Positions 9,048 to 16,978 of a stretch of 42,670 nucleotides of DNA are shown piece by piece. A program made the translations under genes and the position numbers. The stretch is taken from assembly GCA_025355505.1 (NCBI GenBank), contig JANXZM010000073.1, forward strand, positions 1 through 42,670, read 5' to 3'. The stretch is from Acidobacteriaceae bacterium (GTDB lineage: Bacteria; Acidobacteriota; Terriglobia; Terriglobales; Acidobacteriaceae). A model generated the notes under the pieces. That model was given only the letters and a program-made list of their open reading frames with translations, was not told where the DNA came from and made no database searches. Every line of letters begins with the position of its first letter. The stretch's first letter is position 1.

Positions 9048-11888
9048 CTAGTAAGTACTGGCACCTGCAAGGCCTTCAAATCTCCGTTGGGTATCCGACG
9101 ACCAACCCGGGATGAGTTGCTCGACCCGGCCGTTTTTGTCGATTACCAAGGACAACGGAACAGTCACTTCATCCGTTGCAAACAGATGGCTGATCGCTGA
9201 CACGCCACCAACGTAGATCGGATAATTGACCGGTGTTTTCTTAAGGAACTGCTGGACGCTGCCATCGGGTTCGGCATCGACGTTGAGCCCGATCAGATCG
9301 ACACCGTTTTTCTCCAGAGCGGCGCGAAGTCGGTTCAATTCCGGCATTTCCTTCTGGCAGGGCGCGCACCATGTGGCCCACAAGTTGATTACGGTCCGGC
9401 GACCTGGCCGGAGTATGGATTGCAAGCTGGAGCCTTTTCCTGAAATCGACTGCACCTGGATCGAGGGGAATTTTTCTCCTACTTTGAACTTCAAGCCTCT
9501 TGCCAGAGCCTGTGCCTTCGTAAGCGGGTCGGGCAGCTTCGTCTTTGCCAGCTCTATCGGTTGCGCTTTTCCCGTTCCGTAGCGCAGCAACAGCGTGATG
9601 CCGGTTCGCGCATCGGCGGAGAAGGCCTCGACTCGGCCGTTTGGCCAGGTGACTTCGATGCTCTGCGCTGCGGGGTCCTGACCAAGTCCAAACAGAAGCC
9701 GGGGATCGCTTTGCGAGAGGAAGCCGGAGCCTCCCGCTTTAACTTTGGTCAGCGTGCCGGCGGAGGTCTTCACCCGCACAACGGCACCGTAGGCGTCACG
9801 ACCCGTCTCCTTACCACCTTCCAGAATGATGCGCAGCCAGTGATTGTCCTGGCCGACATTGTTGCGGAACAGGAGGTGCCCCGGACCCTGGATGGTGGTC
9901 AAAAACACATCCTCGTCCCCGTCGTTGTCGAAATCGGCGAACACCGCGGCGCGCCCATCCGTGATCGAATCGATTCCAGAGACGCCGGAAATGTCCGTGA
10001 ATTTCTTGCCTTCACAATTCAGAAACAGAGCGTCGCGCTCATATCCGCTAAAGGAAAAGCCCTGACTGAAGATCAGACGGTTCTGGTCATTGCGAAGCGT
10101 CCCGGTTTCTTTCTGCGTGTTGTTCTGCGTCACGACCTGACGCCAGAACTGGCTTCAAGTATCTTTCATGGACTTGCCAGAGATGAAGCCGTTGGGCGTA
10201 TAGAGGTCGCTCCATCCATCGTTGTCGAAATCGATGAAGCCGCCGCCCCAGGCCCACCCCGCCGAAAGTCCGCCCACATCGGCGGTCACGTCCTTGTACT
10301 GGCCGTTTCCCAGATTCTGGTAAAGGCTGTTGCCGGCTGCCAGTTTCTTCAGCACGTTCTCCTTCACCGAGGACTTCGGGAACAGGCGCGTCAGAATCCG
10401 GTTCCCCGCGGTGGACGACATGTTGGTGACGTGGAGATCGAGCAGCCCATCATTATTGAAGTCGCCGAAGGATACTCCCATGCCATTGCCGGGGTCGAGA
10501 ACTCCGCGCTGGGCCGCTTCATCTTCGAAGTGATCGCCTTTATTGATGAATAGCGCTTTCTCGCCGAAGTCATTTACGACATAGAGATCGAGCTTGCCAT
10601 CGCCGTTGACGTCGACGAACTCCGCCGCGTAACTCCAGCGGCGGTCGTCCACACCCCACTTATGTGCTTCCTCTTTGAAGGTGCCGTCGCCCTGATTGAT
10701 AAAAAGTAGGTTGGCCGTGCCGTTGGTCGCGTTGAACCACGAGTTCGGCACAACCTTCCCGTAGTAGTTGTAACTCGTCACATATACGTCGGGCAGGCCG
10801 TCGCCATTGACATCCCCGACGGCTGCGCTGAAACCGATGGCGTCGCGCGACACATGGGCTTCGTCAGAGACATCTTTAAAGAACACCTTTCCGTCTTCTC
10901 TAAAGCGGTTCTGCAAAAGCATTTGAGGACCGACGCTGGTGAGAAAGACGTCCGCATCGCCGTCGTTGTCATAGTCGAATGCGACCACGCCGACGCACGG
11001 CGGAACGAACTCGAGACCTGCCTCCTTCGACGCGTCGCGAAAGTGGCCGTGGCCATCGTTCAGGTAGAGGTAGTTGTGGTCAATGCCGCAGACAAACAGG
11101 TCGATCCATCCGTCATGATTAAAGTCAGCCGCCGCCGCGCCGCGGTAAGTGAAACTGTCATTTCCCGCCGATCCGAAAGCCGGCACAGCCACCGCCACGC
11201 CCGCCGCCTCCGAGACTTCAGAAAAAATGTCCGTCGTAGCCATGAGCGAATCGAAGCTGGTCAGCTTGAACGACTGAAATTGCCAGTGCTTGTTGCTGGC
11301 GTAAAGGAGATCGGCTTCGACTACGCCGCGAGCCCATTCCCGGCGATTCTCGCGATCGCGTCCAATAACGAAGAAGGCCACACGAGCGTGCCCCGACGCC
11401 CAGAGCACGGCGGTCGGCACTTCGGCCCCGACGATCGCCTGCGCGGAATCGTCAAAGTTGGCCACCTTTACTTTAAAGCGAGCATCTTCCACTTCGCTGA
11501 AGTGATCCAGAAACGCGGACCAGCCGCCGAGAAAATCCGCAGCCTTGATTCTTCCCGTCTTACCCGAGGAGAAGGCGCTGGCCGGTTTTGCTCTCCAACC
11601 GTGCGAGACGATCCATTTGACCTCGGGCTTGGTATCCGTGGGCTCGGATGGAAACATGTCGGCCACCAACTCTTCCGGAAAGAATTGCGCCGTCTTCTCA
11701 AGATCGCGATTTTTAGTGGCTACCGACAGTTCGAGCAGATCGTTGGCGAGTGACTCCGAGAGTTCTTCTGAGATCTCGAGGCGACGAGCATCGACCGCTG
11801 GCGCGCTTGCCTGCGCAACAGCCTTGCCGCCCGCCAGCGCGATACTTAGCAACAATACAAAGAGACAAAGGGAGTGGCTTTTTTTCAT
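9048..11888 (-). CDS. Exported FG-GAP/ASPIC-UnbV/TlpA protein with in-frame UGA (probable selenoprotein)
   Basis: Read as one gene, this encodes 946 residues if the TGA at 10155-10157 is decoded as selenocysteine (residue 578). The chosen ATG at 11888 gives a clear signal peptide (MKKSHS..., cleavage at AVAQA). An upstream frame to 12080 lacks a signal or a good ribosome site. Residues about 140-270 are an alpha+beta region. From about 310 there are at least seven FG-GAP/VCBS calcium-loop motifs such as DFNHDGWID, DYDNDGDAD, DVNGDGKLD and DFDNDGWSD. The frame then reads GKSMKDT-TGA-SQFWRQVV and continues unbroken through another FG-GAP motif (DFDNDGDED), an ASPIC/UnbV domain (NHWLRIIL...GAVVRVK...VTWPNGRVEAF) and a C-terminal TlpA/thioredoxin domain with WCAPC (Cys841, Cys844). 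Both halves lie in the same frame. The domain order is interrupted only at that codon, and a SECIS-like hairpin follows it. The alternative is a nonsense mutation giving a 577-residue product plus an orphan 3' half. Confidence 0.8.
10122..10149 (-). promoter_or_regulatory. Putative bacterial SECIS element
   Basis: The hairpin begins 6 nt after the TGA at 10157-10155 on the minus strand. The upper stem is 6 bp (GCGTCA/TGACGC) closed by the 5-nt loop GGTCG. Below it, after one bulged G, is a 5-bp lower stem (GTTCT/AGAAC). The first loop G lies 18 nt after the TGA. From established knowledge, bacterial SECIS elements lie directly downstream of the UGA inside the coding region, have a short apical loop with G in its first positions, and the E. 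coli fdhF element carries AGGUCU at its tip. The GGTC tip and an unpaired base in the stem match that pattern closely. Assignment is from sequence only. Confidence 0.75.
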
Positions 11889-12164
11889 GCGATTCACTTC
11901 GCCGGCTTGAGTCGATTCTCGGCTCGAAAATACTCGGCTGCCCGGCTCAATCGCCCAAACAATTCTGGAAGCCCCGGCTGGCTCCGGCTCTGTTGACTCT
12001 AACACGCCCAGCCTGTGCTTCCGCCTGAGGAACTGCACTCGCCGTTCCACTTCTGCCAGAGCGCATCTGCACCGGTCCAATCCTTGCGGGTCATTTCCTT
12101 AATGGCCCGGAACCGCCTGGTTAGAGCTCGTTTTCAGTTCCCGTCGCTCCATTAACTTCGGCAG
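11889..12164. other. Upstream region of the FG-GAP/UnbV gene
   Basis: Together with the terminator at 12165-12204 this forms a gap of about 370 bp between two minus-strand genes. It must hold the promoter of the FG-GAP/UnbV gene, but I find no -35/-10 pair good enough to name. The frame of that gene stays open up to 12080, yet the extra sequence is Arg/Glu-rich without a signal peptide and is read as untranslated. Confidence 0.35.
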
Positions 12165-12204
12165 AAAAAAAGCAGTGGGACGCGTGGTTGGCGCGTCTCA
12201 CTGC
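12165..12204 (-). terminator. Rho-independent terminator of the FecR gene
   Basis: On the minus strand, a 13-bp stem (12204-12192 with 12184-12172, one G-U pair, outer arm GCAGTG/CACTGC) and a 7-nt loop are followed directly by seven T residues (12171-12165). It lies 57 nt after the stop codon of the FecR-domain gene. This is the clearest intrinsic terminator in the window. Confidence 0.88.
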
Positions 12205-12260
12205 TGGGGTAGAGTGCTGCTGTGCTGCGTTGCTACGCCGGGAAAGAGTCCAGCGCAGTG

Positions 12261-14609
12261 TTACCGCCCATGTCTGCCATCACCGCCGCCACCGTGCGAC
12301 GATCCACCGCCGTGCGGAGCTCCGCCGCTCGGCGCCGAATGGCCACCGCTGTTGCTGGGGGCAGAACGTCCGCCACCGTTATAACTTGGGGCTGGGCGTC
12401 CGCCGCCACCGTTATAACTCGGGGCTGGGCGTCCGCCGCCACCGTTGTAACTTGGGGCTGGGCGTCCGCCGCCATCGTTGTAACTGCCGCGATTGCCACC
12501 ATAAGAGCCGCCGTTGTAAGAACCTCCGCCGGACGAGCGTGGAGTGACAATGGGCTGCCTCATGTTGAGTGGCGGACGGGAAGATCCGCTATAGCCACGA
12601 CTCTCTGAACTGTATCCGCGGCTCACGGGACCCGAGTTACGGGAAGGGGAGCCATACGAACTGCGGTCTTCGCTGCGCCCCATCCGCTCAGGCATGGCTG
12701 GCCCGGAAGATGGGCGCGCGGGCATCGGCGTAAATTGCTGCCAACCACCACGGTTGTTATTGCCACTCTCGCGAACGGGCGTCGAGCCAACCGAGTTGCC
12801 GGCTCTGGACGCCGAACCCCAATTCGAATTGCCTCGCGTTTCCGGACGTGACTGAGCATGGTTCGCTGCAACAGCGGAGCGTGATTGTCCGACGTTGTTC
12901 GTCCCCGATTGGCCGAACCGCCGGAACCCGTTGTTTGAGCCGTTGTTCGAGTTAGTATTCGAACTCCGATTTCCGGGCCTCGAAACTTCGCGGCCGTTTC
13001 CCGCCGACCTGCCATTCTGCCGGTTGAGGTTCGAGATCTGCGATTGTCCTCGCTCCATCGAGCGCGGCGTCGCGTTCGTGCCTCGGGCCGAAAAGAAGTG
13101 CTGGTTCTGTGGCACGTTCCGAGTCGTTGAAGGAGCCGCCGGGCGTCCGCTGGCCGAGAAGCTCTCGCGGCTCGGATTCACGGGCAATCTGCCGGTCGTG
13201 AAATGCGCATTCTTGAACTGCGCGTGACTCATCGGCTGTGCACGCATACGGCCCCTGCCGAACTCACTCCCCGAGACGGTCGTCCCACCGCGGAAATGCC
13301 GATCATGCAGCGCCAGGTTCACGTTCGAAAATCGCGTGCCGCCATGCAGCGGAGAAAAACCGCCACGGCTCCACGCATGGATGTCGGAACGTTCGAAGCG
13401 CTCGCCATTCCGGCCCCACCAGGGATGGAAACGGTCGCACGGTCCCAGGGGAAGCCAGCCGATCGAGCCCCAGCCATCGCCGAATCCAAACCCGAACCCG
13501 AATCCACCGCCGAATCCGAAGAACGAAACATAAGCCGGCGCCCAGATCGGACGATAGTAGGGGTATCCATAGACCGGTCCGGGCCACCAAGCCCACGCAT
13601 TGTCATACTGCATCCAGCGGCCGTAGTGATACGGCGCCCAGCCCCACGAGTCATACGAAACCCAGGTCCAGCCCCAATAAGGCTCATTCACCCAGCGTCC
13701 GTCGCGATACGGCGCCCAGTCGGCTCCCACAGTTGGCCGCCACACTTGACCGTAATCCGGAACTTCCGTCCAGGTGCCGTGCGAGTCGAGATCTTCGGCT
13801 CCCACGTAATAGTCGTTGGTGTGCCGCCGCGATGTCGCGTTGAGAATCACATTGTCGCGATCGGTGTTCCACTGGTCCCAGTCATCGCGGGCCGGTGCTT
13901 CGCCGATCTTGTATTGCGCCTGATCGCCGGCACCCTGCACGGTAATGAACTGGCCCTGCGTCACTCGTGTGCCACCTTGCGGAGTCGTAACTTCTACTTC
14001 GCCTCTACGGACCAGCACTTCGGTGTGATCGTCGGCAGTAACCAGAATTCGAAAGCTGGATTCGCGGCGGCCGGTGCGAATGGCAACGTTGGGCGTATCG
14101 ATTTCGGCGTCCGCATCGCTGTTCTTCAGCACCGTGTAGTTTGCCATGCCGCGTCCAAGTTGAATCTGGATTTGCGAGCGCGTAAGGGTGGTGACGTTGG
14201 CCTGCGAATGCTCAGCCAGGCGCAGCATGTTGGCATAGTCGAGTTGAAGTTCAGTGCGCGCTTTGTCGCCGGTCGAAACCTGGTCACCCGCAAGCACGGG
14301 AGCATTGAGCGCAGCCGCCGACCAACCACCGGAATCGCCACGCTGCGTGGAAACGTCGCCATGAATCAAGCTGACACGCGCGACGCCGTTGGTTTCCGCC
14401 GGCGCGCTCGAAGTCTGGTTCGCTTGGTCGTTGGAGCCTGGTTGCGCCGAGCCCTGGTTCATCGAACCCTGGTCGCTGGGGGCCGGGGCGAGTTGCAAAT
14501 CTTGATCCGGCACCTGGTCGTTCGCGCTCTGCGCGAAGACAGCGCCTGGAATCGCGATCATCAATCCTAGAAGTGCTGCTATTAATTTGAATTTCAATTT
14601 CACGTTCAT
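12261..14609 (-). CDS. FecR-domain, Trp/Tyr-rich exported protein
   Basis: A 782-residue exported protein. The ATG at 14609 has GGAGG about 5 nt upstream and starts a signal peptide (MNVKLKFKL..., cleavage at VFAQ, residue 27). Residues about 76-200 form a FecR-type domain (VSLIHGDVSTQRG...VLAGDQVSTGDKARTELQL). Here it is not next to a sigma factor, so a structural or regulatory role in the envelope is more likely than iron signalling. Residues about 230-370 are a Trp/Tyr-rich segment (WAPYRDGRWV, WGWAPYHYGRW), the pattern of the DUF6600-type region. Then comes a Phe/Gly-rich stretch (FGFGFGFGDGWG) and a long low-complexity Ser/Asn/Gly/Arg tail ending in tandem GGGGRPAPSYN repeats and a His/Gly-rich terminus. 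No enzyme motif is visible. It is probably an envelope or extracellular protein of unknown role, monocistronic, with a strong terminator behind it. Confidence 0.85.
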   Translation of the reverse strand: MNVKLKFKLIAALLGLMIAIPGAVFAQSANDQVPDQDLQLAPAPSDQGSMNQGSAQPGSNDQANQTSSAPAETNGVARVSLIHGDVSTQRGDSGGWSAAALNAPVLAGDQVSTGDKARTELQLDYANMLRLAEHSQANVTTLTRSQIQIQLGRGMANYTVLKNSDADAEIDTPNVAIRTGRRESSFRILVTADDHTEVLVRRGEVEVTTPQGGTRVTQGQFITVQGAGDQAQYKIGEAPARDDWDQWNTDRDNVILNATSRRHTNDYYVGAEDLDSHGTWTEVPDYGQVWRPTVGADWAPYRDGRWVNEPYWGWTWVSYDSWGWAPYHYGRWMQYDNAWAWWPGPVYGYPYYRPIWAPAYVSFFGFGGGFGFGFGFGDGWGSIGWLPLGPCDRFHPWWGRNGERFERSDIHAWSRGGFSPLHGGTRFSNVNLALHDRHFRGGTTVSGSEFGRGRMRAQPMSHAQFKNAHFTTGRLPVNPSRESFSASGRPAAPSTTRNVPQNQHFFSARGTNATPRSMERGQSQISNLNRQNGRSAGNGREVSRPGNRSSNTNSNNGSNNGFRRFGQSGTNNVGQSRSAVAANHAQSRPETRGNSNWGSASRAGNSVGSTPVRESGNNNRGGWQQFTPMPARPSSGPAMPERMGRSEDRSSYGSPSRNSGPVSRGYSSESRGYSGSSRPPLNMRQPIVTPRSSGGGSYNGGSYGGNRGSYNDGGGRPAPSYNGGGGRPAPSYNGGGGRPAPSYNGGGRSAPSNSGGHSAPSGGAPHGGGSSHGGGGDGRHGR
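12367..12480 (-). repeat. 33-bp tandem coding repeat
   Basis: Three near-identical consecutive 33-nt units encode GGGGRPAPSYN in the C-terminal tail of the FecR-domain protein, with degenerate units on either side. They differ at a few third positions (TTATAACTT/TTATAACTC/TTGTAACTT), so they are old enough to have drifted but remain in frame. Copy number could vary by slippage without breaking the frame. Confidence 0.85.
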
Positions 14610-15019
14610 AGATACCTCCACCTTGCTCGGGACAAATCTCTGCCTGAAAGAGTGCAGGCTGAGTGCCAATGCCGGGCGACTTGCGGTAATCGCAATAAAG
14701 TCATTATTTTTAGCAAGTTAACAATGACGTGGCAGGTTGGGAAGGCGGCGATTTGCGAGGCTGCGGTGGCCCAGTTCAACCAGAGTGGTGGTTTTCGGCC
14801 AGAGATCCGATCGCGCCTAGACCACTTATGCAGAAAACTGCCTTTGCCCCCGATGTGGGGCCTGCAATTCAACACCAGCACTTCGCATTCAGGATTTCCA
14901 CGGTGTTCCTCTGTGCCCCCTGTGGTTCCGCCTTTTCTAGTTGACCGAACCGGCACTCTGGAAAACGAGGAGGGCGCCGTAGTTTGCCAGGCGCCCTGAT
15001 TTAAGACCCTTGGCCCTAT
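14610..15019. other. Intergenic region with partial dispersed repeat
   Basis: This holds the upstream region of the minus-strand FecR gene and non-coding sequence before the vapC remnant. An AT-rich patch at about 14692-14722 is the likeliest promoter zone, though no consensus pair is clear. At 14902-14926 is a 25-bp sequence (inverse ACCACAGGGG, then CACAGAGG) that recurs in inverted orientation at 18705-18730, marking it as part of a dispersed repeat family. No intact gene is present, and no antitoxin for the adjacent vapC remnant was found. Confidence 0.5.
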
Positions 15020-15340
15020 GTGATACGTCATGGTATATATCAGCCGCAGGAGGGAGAGTTGCGTTTTGGAGCCGCGCGCCTTCCTCATGCCACCCGCTTG
15101 CACAACATGATCGAGGATTTCTTTCTGCGCGTGGCCGTCCTGCCTTGGGATTCCGATGCAGCCCAACAATACGGCAGGCTTCGGGCCACGCTGGAACGCG
15201 AGGGCCAGCCAATGGGGAACCTCGACGCCATGATCGGCGCTCACGCTCTTGCGTTGGGCGCGGTCCTCGTCAGCAACGATCATGCGTTCGCACGTATCAA
15301 GAAGCTGAAGGTCGTCGATTGGACGAAACCGCGCCACTGA
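15020..15340 (+). pseudogene. VapC-type PIN-domain toxin remnant
   Basis: About 100 codons match the C-terminal two thirds of a VapC PIN-domain ribonuclease. They include EGELRFGAARLP (the second-acid region), a middle helix, GNLDAMIGAHAL with the third Asp, and LVSNDHAFARIKKLKVVDW with the fourth acid and usual ending. The N-terminal strand with the first catalytic Asp (normally a DTN/DTS motif) is absent. Just upstream, ATATCAGCC reads ISA as expected before the xxEGELRF region but in another frame, indicating a small deletion near 15045. No antitoxin lies upstream. The in-frame GTG at 15020 has no ribosome site. This is read as a decayed toxin-antitoxin module, with repeat sequence on both sides. 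Confidence 0.75.
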
Positions 15341-15391
15341 GCAAGATCGAACACACCAAGAATAGGCCACCCCAGGGAAACTCTGATCAAG

Positions 15392-15524
15392 TTGGTTCCC
15401 GGACAGTTTTGAAGGGGCATGGCTTTAGCTTGGCCGTTAGAACCCGCCACACAAGCGGCTTTAGCCGCCGAGGGTCGTCCCTTCCCAGCATCCAGTCTTG
15501 CCCACCTGGCTGAATCGGATAATC
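15392..15524 (+). repeat. Dispersed repeat R1, copy 1
   Basis: This 133-bp non-coding sequence is nearly identical by eye to the reverse complement of 18523-18655. Conserved landmarks are GGTTCCCGGACAG at the left, GTTAGAACCCGCCACACAAG and the palindrome GCGGCTTTAGCCGC in the middle, and ATCCAGTCTTGCC then ATCGGATAAT at the right. It has no open frame of its own. The remaining sequence of the 15341-15603 gap holds nothing I recognise. Confidence 0.85.
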
Positions 15525-15603
15525 CCTAGTAACTAGGCGAAAGAACCGGAGAGTCCCAGAAGAAATGAAGAGTGGTTTGTCGATCACCCGATGACCTGAT
15601 CTT

Positions 15604-16974
15604 TCACTCCCCATCGTTGTCGTCAATTCCAATCTTCGACAGCCGATACCGCAGCGCATTCCGCGAGAGCCCGAGCAGCCGCGCAGCCTGCGACTTGTTT
15701 CCGCCAGCGCGCTTCAGGGCTTCGCGGATCATTTCGTCTTCCCACTGGTCAAGCGTCATGCCGTCGGGAAGAAAGCGATCGGACACAGTGCCGCTGCGAT
15801 TGCGTCGCGAGTCGAGTTGTATGTCGCTGGCCTCCAGCTGGCCGCCTTGCGCGAGCGCGCAGGCGCGTTCGATCACGTTCTGCAGTTCGCGCACATTGCC
15901 CGGCCAATAATGGCCGGCGAGAAGCTGCATGGCGGCGGGCGAAATGCCGGTGATGTTTTCCGACCTTCCGGAATTCTTGGCGAAGCGCGCGAGAAATAGG
16001 TTCGCTAATCCAGAAATGTCTTCTTTGTGTTCGCGCAAGGGCGGGATATCGATGGGGACCACGTTGAGACGGTAGTAGAGGTCTTCGCGAAACGTTCCGT
16101 CTTCGAGCGCGGCGCGCAGGTCGCGGTTGGTGGCCGCGATCAGGCGAACATCGACTTTAATGGTGCGGGTGCCGCCCAGGCGCTCGAACTCGCGCTCCTG
16201 CAGCACGCGGAGAAGTTTCACTTGGATCGCGGGCGGCACGTCTCCGATTTCATCTAAGAAGAGCGTGCCTTTGTCGGCAAGTTCGAATTTGCCGGGCTTG
16301 CTGGTGGTGGCTCCGGTGAAGGCTCCTTTTTCGTAGCCGAAAAGTTCGCTCTCCAAAAGATTTTCGGGGATGGCGGTGCTGTTGATCTTGACGAAGGGAC
16401 CGGAAGCGCGGCGCGACTTTTCGTGGATGGCGCGGGCGATGAGATCTTTGCCCACTCCGCTTTCGCCCCCCAGCAGCACGGTGGAGTTAGTGGTCGCGAC
16501 ACGTTCAACGGTGGCTAGCACTTCCTGCATCTTGGGACTGAGCGCGACGATGTTGGGGTGACTGTACTTGTGTCCGAGGGCTTCGCGAAGCGAGCGATTC
16601 TCTTCGCGCAGGCGGGAGTTGTCGAGTTCCTTGTGGACCACCATCCGCATTTCGGCTAGCGAAAACGGCTTGAGGACGTAGTCGCTGGCGCCCGCTTTCA
16701 TGGCCTCTACCGCGGTTTCGACGGAGCCGAATGCGGTCATGACTACGATGGGCAGCGCGAAATTTTGCCGCTTGGCGGTTTGCAGAAATTCGAGCCCGCT
16801 GATGCCGGGGAGTTTTAGGTCGGTGAGGACAAGGTGAACCGGTTCGGAGGCGAGCAGCTTCAAACCAGTTTCGGCGTCGCCGGCGGAAAGCGTCTTGAAG
16901 CCGTCGTCGCCGAGGTTGAGCTCGAGCAGACGGCGCATCTTGGCTTCGTCTTCGATGATAAGGATAGTTGGCAT
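15604..16974 (-). CDS. NtrC-family sigma-54-dependent response regulator
   Basis: A 456-residue activator of sigma-54 promoters. The receiver domain (1-115) has the phosphoacceptor Asp52 in VLTDLKLPG, the Thr of VVMTAFGS and Lys102 in LKPF. The AAA+ domain (about 140-370) has Walker A GESGVGKD (170-177), the sigma-54 contact loop GAFTGA (217-222), Walker B GTLFLDEIGD and an arginine-rich YYRLNVVPIDIPPLR region. The C-terminus is a Fis-type helix-turn-helix (GNKSQAARLLGLSRNALRYRL). The ATG at 16974 starts exactly at the receiver domain, 4 nt after the kinase stop. An in-frame GTG at 17001 is an alternative, and neither has a strong ribosome site. Cotranscription and partnership with the upstream kinase are inferred from position. 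I could not find a convincing -24/-12 promoter in the window, so its targets are unknown. Confidence 0.94.
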   Translation of the reverse strand: MPTILIIEDEAKMRRLLELNLGDDGFKTLSAGDAETGLKLLASEPVHLVLTDLKLPGISGLEFLQTAKRQNFALPIVVMTAFGSVETAVEAMKAGASDYVLKPFSLAEMRMVVHKELDNSRLREENRSLREALGHKYSHPNIVALSPKMQEVLATVERVATTNSTVLLGGESGVGKDLIARAIHEKSRRASGPFVKINSTAIPENLLESELFGYEKGAFTGATTSKPGKFELADKGTLFLDEIGDVPPAIQVKLLRVLQEREFERLGGTRTIKVDVRLIAATNRDLRAALEDGTFREDLYYRLNVVPIDIPPLREHKEDISGLANLFLARFAKNSGRSENITGISPAAMQLLAGHYWPGNVRELQNVIERACALAQGGQLEASDIQLDSRRNRSGTVSDRFLPDGMTLDQWEDEMIREALKRAGGNKSQAARLLGLSRNALRYRLSKIGIDDNDGE

Positions 16975-16978
16975 TTGG

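Noticed and set aside
10131-10157. Simple split into two genes, with GTG at 10133 as the start of a separate downstream protein
   Set aside because: The GTG has no ribosome site, the downstream product would lack a signal peptide despite its periplasmic-type thioredoxin, and the frame is continuous apart from one TGA. It remains the main alternative if selenium machinery is absent.
9561-10553. A 330-codon plus-strand frame spanning the UGA site of the FG-GAP/UnbV gene
   Set aside because: It is antisense to calcium-loop repeats whose DxDxDG pattern produces repetitive VVIVEI-type shadow peptides. The minus-strand domain motifs are decisive.
12367-12480. Regular short repeats that might suggest a CRISPR-like array
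   Set aside because: The repeats are contiguous without spacers, in frame, and encode a protein motif.
13203-14570. A 455-codon plus-strand frame opposite the FecR-domain gene
   Set aside because: Its Arg/Pro/Ala-heavy composition mirrors the antisense Trp/Gly/Asp codons of the real gene, with no start signals.
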